Positions 33,869 to 42,345 of a stretch of DNA of 64,000 nt are shown here, piece by piece. Every line of letters begins with the position of its first letter. Within the stretch, counting starts at the first letter, position 1. A model generated the notes under the pieces. That model ran no database searches. It had not been told where the DNA came from and saw nothing but the letters and a program-made list of their open reading frames with translations. This DNA comes from Paraplanobispora takensis. GTDB taxonomy: Bacteria > Actinomycetota > Actinomycetes > Streptosporangiales > Streptosporangiaceae. Both the position numbers and the translations under genes were made by a program. Location: assembly GCF_016863195.1 (NCBI RefSeq), contig NZ_BOOK01000001.1:124001-188000 (forward strand). Reading direction: 5' to 3'.

Positions 33869-35326
33869 ATGAGCGAGATCGGGATCGGCACCGTGACGAC
33901 GAAGGTGCCCGCGCGGCTGGACCGGCTGCCATGGTCACGATGGCACTGGATGATCGTGATAGGTCTCGGAACCGTCTGGATCCTGGACGGCCTCGAAGTC
34001 ACCATCGTCGGCAACCTCTCGGCCCAGCTGGCCAAGGAGGGCAGCGGCCTGGAGATCACCCAGACCCAGGTCGCCGGTACGGCCGCCGCCCTCTACGTGG
34101 CGGGCGCCTGCCTGGGGGCGTTGTTCTTCGGATGGCTGACCGACCGCTTCGGGCGCAAGAAGCTGTTCATCATCACGATGGTCGTCTATCTGGTGGCCAC
34201 GGCGATGACCGCGCTGTCGTTCTCGGCGTGGTGGTTCTTCCTCTTCCGGTTCCTGACCGGCTTCGGCATCGGCGGCGAGTACGCCGCGATCAACTCGGCC
34301 ATCGACGAGCTCATCCCGAGCCGCTACCGCGGGCGGATCGACATCATCATCAACGGCAGCTACTGGCTCGGCGCGGCCGGCGGCGCGCTGCTGACCGTGC
34401 CGCTGCTGAACAACTTCGCGGTGAACATCGGCTGGCGCATCGCCTTCGGCCTGGGCGTGGTGCTCGGCCTGGCGATCCTGCTGGTCCGCAGGCACGTGCC
34501 GGAGAGCCCGCGCTGGCTGTTCATCCACGGGCGGGACGGGGAGGCGGAACGGCTGGTCGACGAGATCGAGGAGCGGGTGGAGCAGGAGAAGCACGTCCGC
34601 CTGGAGGAGCCCGCGCAGTCGATGACCATCCACCAGCGCAAGTCGATCGGGTTCGGCCGGATCGCGCACACCATGGTCGCCCGCTATCCCAAGCGCACGA
34701 TCCTCGGCCTCTCCCTCTTCATCGGGCAGGCGTTCCTCTACAACGCCATCACCTTCGGGTACGCGCAGATCCTGTCGACCTTCTACGGGATCGACACGAG
34801 CACCGGCTACTTCTTCGCGGTCATCGCGGTCGGCAACTTCCTCGGCCCGCTCCTGCTCGGCCGTCTGTTCGACACGGTCGGCCGGGTGCCGATGATCGCC
34901 GGGACCTACATCGGATCGGGAGTGCTGCTGCTCGGCACCGCCTGGCTGTTCGCCCAGGGCGCGCTGACCTCGGTCACGCTGACCGCCTGCTGGTGCGTCG
35001 TGCTCTTCTTCGCCTCGGCCGGGGCGAGCGCGGCCTACCTCACCGTCAGCGAGATCTTCCCGATGGAGACCCGCGCCATGGCGATCGCGTTCTTCTACGC
35101 CATCGGCACCTTCGTCGGCGGCGTCGCCGGTCCGCTCGTCTTCGCCGGCCTGGTCGAGAGCGGCGTGCCCGGGGACACCGCGCTGGCCTTCTCCATCGGA
35201 GCGTTCCTGATGATCGCGGCGGGACTGGTGGAGGTCTTCCTCGGGGTCAAGGCCGAGGGCAAGGGCCTGGAGGACATCGCCGAGCCGCTCAGCGCCGCCC
35301 CCGCCGACGCCTCCGCCTCCCGCTGA
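33869..35326 (+). CDS. MFS transporter, sugar-porter/metabolite-symporter type
   Basis: 485 residues with 12 probable membrane helices. DRFGRKK in loop 2-3 and RHVPESPRWLFIHGR after helix 6 (the PESPRWL sugar-porter signature) define the branch, and FDTVGRVPMIAGTYIG is the loop 8-9 repeat. ATG 33869 is chosen because helix 1 begins shortly after; its ribosome-binding site is weak. It diverges from the KAS-III operon across 224 bp. It could move that pathway's precursor or product, but its family mostly takes up small metabolites. Confidence 0.88.
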   Translation: MSEIGIGTVTTKVPARLDRLPWSRWHWMIVIGLGTVWILDGLEVTIVGNLSAQLAKEGSGLEITQTQVAGTAAALYVAGACLGALFFGWLTDRFGRKKLFIITMVVYLVATAMTALSFSAWWFFLFRFLTGFGIGGEYAAINSAIDELIPSRYRGRIDIIINGSYWLGAAGGALLTVPLLNNFAVNIGWRIAFGLGVVLGLAILLVRRHVPESPRWLFIHGRDGEAERLVDEIEERVEQEKHVRLEEPAQSMTIHQRKSIGFGRIAHTMVARYPKRTILGLSLFIGQAFLYNAITFGYAQILSTFYGIDTSTGYFFAVIAVGNFLGPLLLGRLFDTVGRVPMIAGTYIGSGVLLLGTAWLFAQGALTSVTLTACWCVVLFFASAGASAAYLTVSEIFPMETRAMAIAFFYAIGTFVGGVAGPLVFAGLVESGVPGDTALAFSIGAFLMIAAGLVEVFLGVKAEGKGLEDIAEPLSAAPADASASR

Positions 35327-35395
35327 CGCCCCCGCCGGCGCCTGCGCGCCGACGTCCCTCCCGGAGGCGTCCCCGCCCCGCCGCCCCGCACCCCG

Positions 35396-36796
35396 TCAGG
35401 CGTTCGCGCAGGAGTCCTGGGTGGCGTCGAAGCCGTTCAGGCCGGCGGCGTCGTCCGGGGACAGCTCCTTGAGCCCCTGCCAGTCGTCGCCGATCGTCAG
35501 GACGAGCCGCCCGGTCCGGGCGGCCTCGACGAGTCGGCCCCGGGAGACCAGCAGGTCGCGGGAGAGGGTCGGCGCCTTGGTCGCGCCGTTGGAGGAGTAG
35601 GCGATCGTGGTCCTCGCCTGCGGCTTGCGCGGCGCGTCACCGATCTTGGCGATGTGGTAGCCCCGCTCCTCCAGCGTGGCCGCGACCACCGTGGCCAGGC
35701 CGGAGCGCCAGGTCCCGTTGCGCACCTCGATGTGGATCTTCGAGCGCGCCACCTTGGTCTGCCCGCCCTTGACCCCGGCGTCGGCGATCGACCTGTCGTG
35801 GGCCACGATGGAGAACAGCCTGCGGCTCTGCGGCTCGACCCACTCCACCTTGCCGGCGTGGACCAGGGAATAGCGCCACGGGGTCGTGATGAAGTGGATC
35901 TGCCCGGCGGCCAGGCCCTCGGCGCTGACCGCGAGGTCCTTCATGACGCCCACGGTGAGGCCGGGGTCCGTGGTGACCGACTTGGTGGCCGCGTTGAGGA
36001 AACCGAAGAGCCTGGTGGGGTCGGTGAGCGTCTCGCCGCTCATGACCTTCTTGACCATCGAGGCGATGAACATCTGCTGGCGCTGGATGCGCCCGATGTC
36101 GGACCCGTCGCCCAGGCTGTAGCGGGCGCGGACGTAGCCGAGGGCCTGCTCGCCCATGAGCGTCTGCCGCCCGGCGGGCAGGTTCAGCAGGGCCTTGGTG
36201 TCGTGGATCGGCTCGGGCACGCAGACCTCGACCCCGCCGACCGCGTTGACCATGTCCTTGAAGCCGGTGAAGTCGACCTTCACGAAGTGGTCGATGTGGA
36301 TGCCGGTCAGCGTCTCGACGGTCTTCCAGGTGCAGGCGATGCCGCCGGAGTTGAACGACTCGTTGATCATGCCGATGTGGGCCTGCTGACCGGGCAGCCC
36401 CTGCCGGGCGCGGCAGGCGGGCAGCTGCACCATCGAGTCGCGGGGGAAGCTGATGACCATCGCGTTGTCCCGCCTGGGCGAGATGTGCGCGAGCATGATC
36501 GTGTCGGTCCGCTCCCCGGCGAACCTGCCGTACTTGGCGTTCTTGCCGTCGCGCTGGTCGGAGCCGACGACGAGGACGTTCATCGCCTTGGTGGCGACCT
36601 TGGCGGGCCGGGTCCCCAGGTCCTCCGAGGTCACCTCGACGTGCTTGACGTTCCCGGTCAGCTTGACGAACGCGCCGACCGCCGTGGCGCTGACCGCCAG
36701 GACGACGACCGTGACGACGGCCACCAGCCACCACACCCACCGGCGCCGCCGCCGCGGAGCGTGCTCCGGTGCCGCGTCGATCGAACCGCTGCTCAC
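35396..36796 (-). CDS. LCP-family protein with LytR_C domain
   Basis: 466 residues. One N-terminal helix (WVWWLVAVVTVVVLAVSATA) is preceded by an Arg-rich cytoplasmic tail. The LCP domain has VLVVGSDQRDGKNAKYGRFAGERTDTIMLAHI and FPRDSMVQLPAC. CTWKTVETLTGIHIDHFVKVDFTGF and ALGYVRARYSLGDGSDIGRIQRQQ carry the remaining conserved Asp/Arg. The C-terminal ~110 residues (IHIEVRNGTWRSGLATVVAATLEERGYHI) form the LytR_C domain. It transfers glycopolymers to the wall. GTG 36796 is followed by a normal anchor. It is divergent from a GNAT gene. Confidence 0.93.
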   Translation of the reverse strand: MSSGSIDAAPEHAPRRRRRWVWWLVAVVTVVVLAVSATAVGAFVKLTGNVKHVEVTSEDLGTRPAKVATKAMNVLVVGSDQRDGKNAKYGRFAGERTDTIMLAHISPRRDNAMVISFPRDSMVQLPACRARQGLPGQQAHIGMINESFNSGGIACTWKTVETLTGIHIDHFVKVDFTGFKDMVNAVGGVEVCVPEPIHDTKALLNLPAGRQTLMGEQALGYVRARYSLGDGSDIGRIQRQQMFIASMVKKVMSGETLTDPTRLFGFLNAATKSVTTDPGLTVGVMKDLAVSAEGLAAGQIHFITTPWRYSLVHAGKVEWVEPQSRRLFSIVAHDRSIADAGVKGGQTKVARSKIHIEVRNGTWRSGLATVVAATLEERGYHIAKIGDAPRKPQARTTIAYSSNGATKAPTLSRDLLVSRGRLVEAARTGRLVLTIGDDWQGLKELSPDDAAGLNGFDATQDSCANA

Positions 36797-36946
36797 GTGA
36801 CTCCAGAAAAAAGGACGGGCCAGGCGTGCTCCCGTTTCTGGGGAGTCGGTTACAGCCGTGGCCGAGTGTACTAATCCCTGATAAGGGTCGGATAAGAACT
36901 ACGGCAGGCATATGACACGTGTCGCACGGAGCTGGGGCGACCCTGT

Positions 36947-36952
36947 TACGAT
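36947..36952 (+). promoter_or_regulatory. Leaderless-type -10 for the GNAT gene
   Basis: TACGAT (TANNNT) ends 6 bp before the GTG at 36959. That spacing is typical of leaderless transcription in actinobacteria, which fits the lack of a ribosome-binding site. Confidence 0.45.
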
Positions 36953-36958
36953 CCGCCG

Positions 36959-37456
36959 GTGATTACCCGTAATGGTGATGTCGGCGATGTTCAGGCTGTT
37001 CTGAGGATGTTTGACAGCGCAGTGGCCTGGCTCACCGAGCAGGGCCGTACCGGCCAGTGGGGAAGCGAGCCGTTCTCCGCCGATCCCGCCCGCGTCGAGC
37101 GGATCACCGGGTGGGCGCTCTCCGGGGGGATGCGCATCGCCGAGATCGACGGGGAGGCCGCGGGCTGCGTCGTCCTCGGCGGGCCGATGCCGTACATCGC
37201 CCCGGCTCCCGAGCCCGAGCTCTACGTGCAGGCCCTGGTCATCGACCGGCGCTTCCACGGCCGCGGGGTCGGCTCGACCCTGCTGGAGCTGGCCTCGGCC
37301 GAGGCGGCCGGCCGGGGGATCTCCCTGGTCAGGGTCGACTGCTACGCCGGGGACGACGGCCGGCTGGTGAGGTACTACGAGAGCCAGGGCTTCACCAGGA
37401 CCGAGCCCTTCACGGTCGGCGAGTGGCCGGGGCAGATCCTGGAGAGGCGGCTGTGA
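36959..37456 (+). CDS. GNAT-family N-acetyltransferase
   Basis: 165 residues. LYVQALVIDRRFHGRGVGSTLLELAS is motif A with R-x-x-G-x-G/A, and VRVDCYAGDDGRLVRYYESQGFTRTE is motif B. The acceptor is unknown. The GTG start has no ribosome-binding site but has TACGAT 6 bp upstream, suggesting a leaderless message. It converges with the GH16 gene 16 bp downstream. Confidence 0.88.
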   Translation: MITRNGDVGDVQAVLRMFDSAVAWLTEQGRTGQWGSEPFSADPARVERITGWALSGGMRIAEIDGEAAGCVVLGGPMPYIAPAPEPELYVQALVIDRRFHGRGVGSTLLELASAEAAGRGISLVRVDCYAGDDGRLVRYYESQGFTRTEPFTVGEWPGQILERRL

Positions 37457-37472
37457 GCCGTCCCGGGCCGGG

Positions 37473-38270
37473 TCATCCCGCGCCGCCGGAGGACATCGGA
37501 TAGATGCGCAGCCAGTCCACCTCCATCCAGGCCTCTCCCCCGCTGCCCTGCCCGGGGAACCAGTCCAGCTGCAGGCAGGCCGACATCGGGCTGTGCGTGG
37601 CGTTGGCCGAGCGGAACCACTCCCGCCCGTCGATGTAGCCGACGACGCCCTGCGGGCCGTTCTCCACGGCGTAGGTGTGCCAGGCGGTCATGTCCACCCG
37701 GGCGTGGGCCTGTTCCTGTCCCTGCGGGGTGTGCAGGAAGAAGTTCGGCCGCTGCCTCTCCGGGTCGTCGATGACCTCCAGGTAGTCGATCTCCTCGCCG
37801 GTGGCGCTGCGCACGTTCCCTCCGCCCTCCTGCGGCCAGAGCAGGGCGACCGGGTGATAGGAGCCGGCGCCCGGATACAGGCGGATGCGGGTCTCCCAGC
37901 GCCCGTAGGCCTGCACGTGCCGGCTGGCGAGGCCCGCCGTGGTGCCGTCGGCCATGCCGTACAGGAAGAGCGTCCCCTCGCCCAGGTAGAGCTGCCCGGA
38001 GGAGCGGCGGCCGTTTCCCGCGTGCCCGGGCGAGTCGTAGAACACCCAGTCGGAGGCCTGCAGGTAGTCGTCGAACTCGGCGCACCAGTCCGGCGCGCCC
38101 CAGCCGTGGACCGCGGCGGCGCTGGTGGCGTCGGGCGCGGCGGGGCAGGCCAGGGCGGCCGCGCCTGTTCCCGCGCCCGGGGCCGCGGCCGCGGCCGGAG
38201 TGATCAGGGCCAGTGCCGCCGCCAGCGCCGCCGCCGGGGCGATGCGCCGCAGGGAGCCGTATGGGGACAT
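37473..38270 (-). CDS. Secreted GH16-type glycoside hydrolase
   Basis: 265 residues with a signal peptide (LRRIAPAAALAAALALITPAAAAAPG). The GH16 catalytic signature E-x-D-x-x-E is E160-I-D-Y-L-E165 (GEEIDYLEV), flanked by GRWETRIRLYPGAGSYHPVALLWP and WHTYAVENGPQGVVGYIDGREWFR, which are typical GH16 strands. Expected to act on beta-glucans or galactans outside the cell. The start is 33 bp from the stop of the upstream membrane-protein gene on the same strand, so it may be the last gene of the 45.7-37.5 kb operon. Confidence 0.88.
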   Translation of the reverse strand: MSPYGSLRRIAPAAALAAALALITPAAAAAPGAGTGAAALACPAAPDATSAAAVHGWGAPDWCAEFDDYLQASDWVFYDSPGHAGNGRRSSGQLYLGEGTLFLYGMADGTTAGLASRHVQAYGRWETRIRLYPGAGSYHPVALLWPQEGGGNVRSATGEEIDYLEVIDDPERQRPNFFLHTPQGQEQAHARVDMTAWHTYAVENGPQGVVGYIDGREWFRSANATHSPMSACLQLDWFPGQGSGGEAWMEVDWLRIYPMSSGGAG

Positions 38271-38303
38271 GGGATCTTCCTCGATCCGTGAGCGGGGGGT
38301 GGT

Positions 38304-39089
38304 CTACGGGGGAGAGCCGGTGACGGCCTTCCACCCGGCGGCGGCGAACTCGCGGGTGCCGGGTTCGGCGATGCGGGGCACGGCCGCGGGCGGGGGATCG
38401 AGCGCGCGGACCCAGTCGCCGCTCCCGCCGCGGACGCCGGGACGCCAGATCATCAACATGTTCACGGCGAGCGGGGCGGAGTAGGCCGGGCCGGACTCGT
38501 CGGTCCCCCTGGTCGCGTTCACCCGGACCAGGAGGGAGACGAGCACCTCTTCCCCGGCGCTGTCCCCGGTACTGCTCCCGGCGCCGTCGTTCCACCGGAC
38601 GCCGATCGGCTCGGTCCGCAGGGCCGCCCCCGTGGGGAGATCACCGTCCGGGGGGAGGCCGAGGGTCTCCCGCCAGCCGCGGACGGCGGCGCCCGCGTCG
38701 TCGCGGGCGGTCGCGCGCCGTTCCGCTGGGGCGTACAGCTCCGCGGCCTGCTCCGCCCGCCCCGAGTCCAGGGTCCAGGAGGCCTCCAGCGCGGCGGCCG
38801 CCGCCGAGACCGCCCCCAGCGTGGTCCGCGGGAAGCCGACGGGATATCCGGCCTCGCCGTGGTAGCCGGAGGGCCGGGCGAGGACGACCCAGGACGGCCC
38901 GGAGGACCCGGAGGACCCGGCCCCGGAGGCCGACGGCGCACCGGGCCCGGCGTCCGGGAGCAGCCACACGCAGAGCGCCGCCGCGAGCGCCCCGGCGACC
39001 GCCAGGGCCACGAGGACGCGCCGCCGGAACGCGCGACCCGGCGGGCCCAGGTCGACGTCCAGGACGGGTCCCTCGACGGCCGGCGGCAT
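38304..39089 (-). CDS. Membrane-anchored protein with NTF2/TcpC-like external domain
   Basis: 261 residues. One membrane helix (RRVLVALAVAGALAAALCVWLL, about 23-44) is preceded by a short cytoplasmic tail. The external part SWTLDSGRAEQAAELYAPAERRATARDDAGAAVRGWRETLGLP has the helical pattern of TcpC/NTF2-like domains found in conjugation and secretion machines, followed by strands (EEVLVSLLVRVNA and LAVNMLMIWRPG). Family resemblance is by pattern only. The ATG overlaps the ParA-like stop by one base (TGATG), so the two are coupled. Confidence 0.65.
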   Translation of the reverse strand: MPPAVEGPVLDVDLGPPGRAFRRRVLVALAVAGALAAALCVWLLPDAGPGAPSASGAGSSGSSGPSWVVLARPSGYHGEAGYPVGFPRTTLGAVSAAAAALEASWTLDSGRAEQAAELYAPAERRATARDDAGAAVRGWRETLGLPPDGDLPTGAALRTEPIGVRWNDGAGSSTGDSAGEEVLVSLLVRVNATRGTDESGPAYSAPLAVNMLMIWRPGVRGGSGDWVRALDPPPAAVPRIAEPGTREFAAAGWKAVTGSPP

Positions 39090-40189
39090 CAGCGGCTCCG
39101 GGCCGGACGCAGTCCGAAGGCCTGGCCCGCCGCGGCGGCCAGGCGCAGGTAGGCGCCCCGGGTGGCGGGCCGCATGCGGGTCAGGTCGACCTCCGCCCCC
39201 TCCTTGAGGTGGGGGTCGTACGGCACGCGGACCACCGCGCGGCAGCGGGAGGCGAAGTGCTGCTCCAGCACCTCCAGGCTCACGTCGGACTTCGGCTCCA
39301 CCGCGTTCAGCACGACGATGGCGTTGTCCGCCAGCGCGGAGTAGCCGTGGGCGTTGAGCCAGTCCAGGGTCGCCGCGGCGGAGTTCGCCCCGTCCACGGC
39401 GACCAGGGTGACCAGCACGATCTGGTCGGCCAGCTCCAGGGTCGCGCCCATGGCCCCGTGCAGCAGGCCGGTCCCGCAGTCGGTGATGCAGATCGAGTAG
39501 TAACGCTCGATCAGCCCGGCGATCGTGCGGTAGTCCTCCGCGTCGAAGGCCTCGCTGATGGCGGGATCGGTGTCGGAGGCCAGGATCTCCAGCCGGGCCG
39601 GGGACTGCGAGGTGAACGCCCGCGCGTCGGAGTAGCGCAGGATGCGGGGCGCCTCGGCGAGCATGGTGCGGATGGTCGCGGCGGTCTCGGGCACGACCTT
39701 CAGGCCGAGGGTCCCCCGGTCCGGGTTGGCGTCGATGGCGATCACCCGGTCCCCCCGCAGGGAGGCCAGCGTGTTGCCCAGGGCGGCGGTCGTCGTCGTC
39801 TTGCCCACCCCGCCCTTGAGGCTCATCACCGCGATCCGGTGGTGCCCGCCGGTGACCGGCGTCTGGGCGTGCGCGATGAGAGTGCGCCGCTCGGTCTCCG
39901 CCGCCGACTCCGCGGGGGTGATCTTCCCGCCGGAGAGCCGCCAGACGATCCGCCGCCACCCGCCCGAGGGCTCGGGCCGGCGGTTGGTGAGGAGGTTCTC
40001 CGCGGTGAGCGGGACCGCCGCGGGCCGTGTCGCGGGTCCGGGATCCGGCCGTGTCGCGGGCCTGGATTCCGATCGCGTCGCGGGCCCGGGATCCGATCGC
40101 GTCGCGGGTCCGGGATCCGGCCGGGGGCCGGGCCCGTCCTGCGGAGGGGCGGGCGAGGCGGGGGTGGTCTGGGGGGAGGTGTCTGTCAC
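39089..40189 (-). CDS. Pro-rich ParA/MinD-like ATPase (EspI-like)
   Basis: 366 residues. The first ~85 residues are Pro/Arg/Thr repeats. Four 8-residue units (PGPATRSD type) are encoded by 24-bp repeats. Then comes the ParA domain: IAVMSLKGGVGKTTTTAALGNTLASL (deviant Walker A), VIAIDANPDRGTLGLKV, and ITDCGTGLLHGAM. This layout resembles EspI of type VII secretion loci. No ESX core gene is in the window. GTG 40189 has AAAGGA at good spacing. A role in positioning or energising an envelope complex made of its operon partners is inference. Confidence 0.85.
   Translation of the reverse strand: MTDTSPQTTPASPAPPQDGPGPRPDPGPATRSDPGPATRSESRPATRPDPGPATRPAAVPLTAENLLTNRRPEPSGGWRRIVWRLSGGKITPAESAAETERRTLIAHAQTPVTGGHHRIAVMSLKGGVGKTTTTAALGNTLASLRGDRVIAIDANPDRGTLGLKVVPETAATIRTMLAEAPRILRYSDARAFTSQSPARLEILASDTDPAISEAFDAEDYRTIAGLIERYYSICITDCGTGLLHGAMGATLELADQIVLVTLVAVDGANSAAATLDWLNAHGYSALADNAIVVLNAVEPKSDVSLEVLEQHFASRCRAVVRVPYDPHLKEGAEVDLTRMRPATRGAYLRLAAAAGQAFGLRPARSR
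40024..40127 (-). repeat. 24-bp coding repeats in the ParA-like gene
   Basis: Four imperfect 24-bp units, each containing a CGCGGG(T/C)C(C/T)GG(G/A) core, encode eight-residue Pro/Arg/Asp repeats in the N-terminal tail of the ATPase. Length likely varies between strains. Confidence 0.7.
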
Positions 40190-40221
40190 GACCGGTGTCC
40201 TTTCGCGGGGCGGGAGGCTGG

Positions 40222-42345
40222 TCAGCAGGTGCGCCAGCGCACCACCGTGGAGATCGAGTCGTCGGGTCCGTGGAGGGTCATCGGGGCGGCGGCGGGGGCG
40301 GCTGCGCCGCACCAGTGGCGGACCCGGAGGGCGCGAACGGTGATCACGGCCGCGTCCCCCCGTTCCAGGGTTCCGCCGGCGGGGCTCACGACCAGGCCGG
40401 GGGCGGACAGGCGCCACCGCACCTCGTCTCCCGACACGGAGCTGATGATCATGCTGCCCCTGCCGTACTCGTCCAGGACGACCTCGGCGGGCATGCGCAG
40501 CCGGGTCGCGAGACCGCCCTCCCCGGCCGCGACGCCGGGCGCCGCGACGACGCTCCGCCCGGTGAGGGCGGTGGGAGTGACGCTGGTCGTGGCGGCCCGG
40601 GGCAGGGACGAGGGCAGGACCCCGGCTCCGGGCCCGTTCCCCAGCGCGGGCCCCAGGACGTTCATCCCGGTCAGGGTCCCGGCCACTCCCGCGACGGCGA
40701 CGATGACGACCCGCATGGCGGTGGCCCGGGCCCTGACCCCGGCCAGCGCGAGCGCGTCGGCGAACCGGGACCCGGAGGCCCCGTCACGACGGCGTTCCCG
40801 GCCGGGTGTCTCCCAGGAGAGGGGCCGCGTGTCGGGGGTGGGGATGAGCCCGGGGATATCGAGGTTCGCCCGGTTGGCGGGAGCCGCGGGGACCGGGGGA
40901 TCGGCGGGGACGTCGAGGTCCGCCCGGACTGCGGGAAGGGCGGGGACGGCCGGGACGGTGTCGTCCTCCCGGGCGTGAACCCCGCCGGCCCGGGCCCGCG
41001 GGATGGACGGGAGCGTCTCCTCCTCCCGCCAGGAGACGGAGATCCGCGAGGGCCGCACGGAAGGCTCCGGGGAAGCCGCCCCGGCCGGACCGAGGCCACC
41101 CATCGCGTACGGCGCCGCCCTGCCCGGGCTGGGACTGTCTGCCGCGTGCGGTGCCGTCCTGTTCGGGCTGGAACCACCCATTCCATAGGGCGCCGTCTTG
41201 CCCGGGCTGGAACCGCCCATCCCGTACGGCGCTGCCTCGTCCGGGCCGGGACTGTCCGCTGCGCGCGGCCTGTCCGGGTCGAGGCCGTTCGCCGCGTACG
41301 GCGCCGTGCCCCGACGTGGCCCGGGCGCTCCGGTGGCCGTGGACGCCCTCCCGTCTCCCCGCGGCCCCGGATCCCCGGGAGACCCCGTGTCCTCGGGCGG
41401 TCCCGGGTCCTCGGGCGGCGGGGGGTCCTCGCGAGGCTCCGGGGCCTCGGGAGGACCGGTCGTCTCTCCGGGCGGGCGGAAATCTCCGGGTGGGCGGAAA
41501 TCTCCGGACCGGGCTGCCTCCTCCGCCAGGCGGGGGTCTCCGAGCGGTCCGGGGTCCGCGGGGGAGCGGGTGCCCGTGGAGAGGAGGGAGGCCGTCAGCC
41601 GCCGGACGGCCTCCGGGGTCAGGGGCTGGAGCGGCGGGTTGGCGATCATCTGGGGGACCGTGTAGCGGATGTTGATGGGCCGCGTGCACGCGGGACACCG
41701 GGTGATGTGGGCCAGCAGATCGGAGCCGGCGGCCTCGGAGGCGGGCAGCGGATTCCGCCGTCCGTCGGGCAACGCCGTGTCGGAGGCGGGCGGTGGGTCC
41801 CGCCTCCCGCCGGGGAACGCCGACTCCGCCAGCGGGCGCAGCTCCGGGCAGGACCCGCGGTCGTGGGCCAGCCCGTCCAGCGCGCTGACCAGGGTCTCGA
41901 TGACGTCCTGTGTCCTGGTCGCGAGCCTGTCGACCTCCTGCACGGGCAGGGCGAGGATGTGGGAGAGATCCTCCGGGCTCAGCTCGTGCCGGAACATCAG
42001 CCGGAGGGCCTCGGTGCCCAGCGGATCGGCGAGCCGCCACGCCCGCTCGATCAGCACGGCGCCCGGCAGGCCCGGTCCGGTGCCCGGGGCGTACCCCTCC
42101 CTGTGGCCGGGCGCGGTGGAGCACTCACGCCGGAGTACGGCCAGCAGCCACGCCCGGGCCGGGACGCTCTCGGGGACGGTCCGGGCACCGCACGCCGCGA
42201 TGACGGAGGCGACCGCCGCGGGCGCCCGGTCCTCGCCGAGGTGGTATCCGGCGTAGTCCAGCAGGTGCGCACCGTGCTCGCTCACCCAGGCCGCCCACTG
42301 ACCGGGGCCGGGTGCGGTGCCCCCGGAGGGGACGGGCGGGCTCAC
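40222..42345 (-). CDS. Sigma-like / zinc-finger / BACON-like membrane protein
   Basis: 707 residues. Residues ~1-165 are helical and look like a degenerate sigma-70 region 2/4 pair (FRHELSPEDLSHILALPVQEVDRLATRT). HITRCPACTRPI is a CxxC site that recalls anti-sigma zinc fingers. A ~250-residue Gly/Pro linker has PYGMGGSSP repeats. One membrane helix (AMRVVIVAVAGVAGTLTGM) is followed by an external Ig-like BACON-type domain (VRWRLSAPGLVVSPAGGTL). A transmembrane sensor or adaptor rather than a true sigma factor is likely. The GTG start overlaps the upstream stop by 4 bp. Confidence 0.75.
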   Translation of the reverse strand: MSPPVPSGGTAPGPGQWAAWVSEHGAHLLDYAGYHLGEDRAPAAVASVIAACGARTVPESVPARAWLLAVLRRECSTAPGHREGYAPGTGPGLPGAVLIERAWRLADPLGTEALRLMFRHELSPEDLSHILALPVQEVDRLATRTQDVIETLVSALDGLAHDRGSCPELRPLAESAFPGGRRDPPPASDTALPDGRRNPLPASEAAGSDLLAHITRCPACTRPINIRYTVPQMIANPPLQPLTPEAVRRLTASLLSTGTRSPADPGPLGDPRLAEEAARSGDFRPPGDFRPPGETTGPPEAPEPREDPPPPEDPGPPEDTGSPGDPGPRGDGRASTATGAPGPRRGTAPYAANGLDPDRPRAADSPGPDEAAPYGMGGSSPGKTAPYGMGGSSPNRTAPHAADSPSPGRAAPYAMGGLGPAGAASPEPSVRPSRISVSWREEETLPSIPRARAGGVHAREDDTVPAVPALPAVRADLDVPADPPVPAAPANRANLDIPGLIPTPDTRPLSWETPGRERRRDGASGSRFADALALAGVRARATAMRVVIVAVAGVAGTLTGMNVLGPALGNGPGAGVLPSSLPRAATTSVTPTALTGRSVVAAPGVAAGEGGLATRLRMPAEVVLDEYGRGSMIISSVSGDEVRWRLSAPGLVVSPAGGTLERGDAAVITVRALRVRHWCGAAAPAAAPMTLHGPDDSISTVVRWRTC

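Noticed and set aside
40222-42345. Functional sigma-70 factor
   Set aside because: The N-terminal region is sigma-like in pattern but lacks clear -10 and -35 recognition helices and is joined to a membrane helix and external domain.
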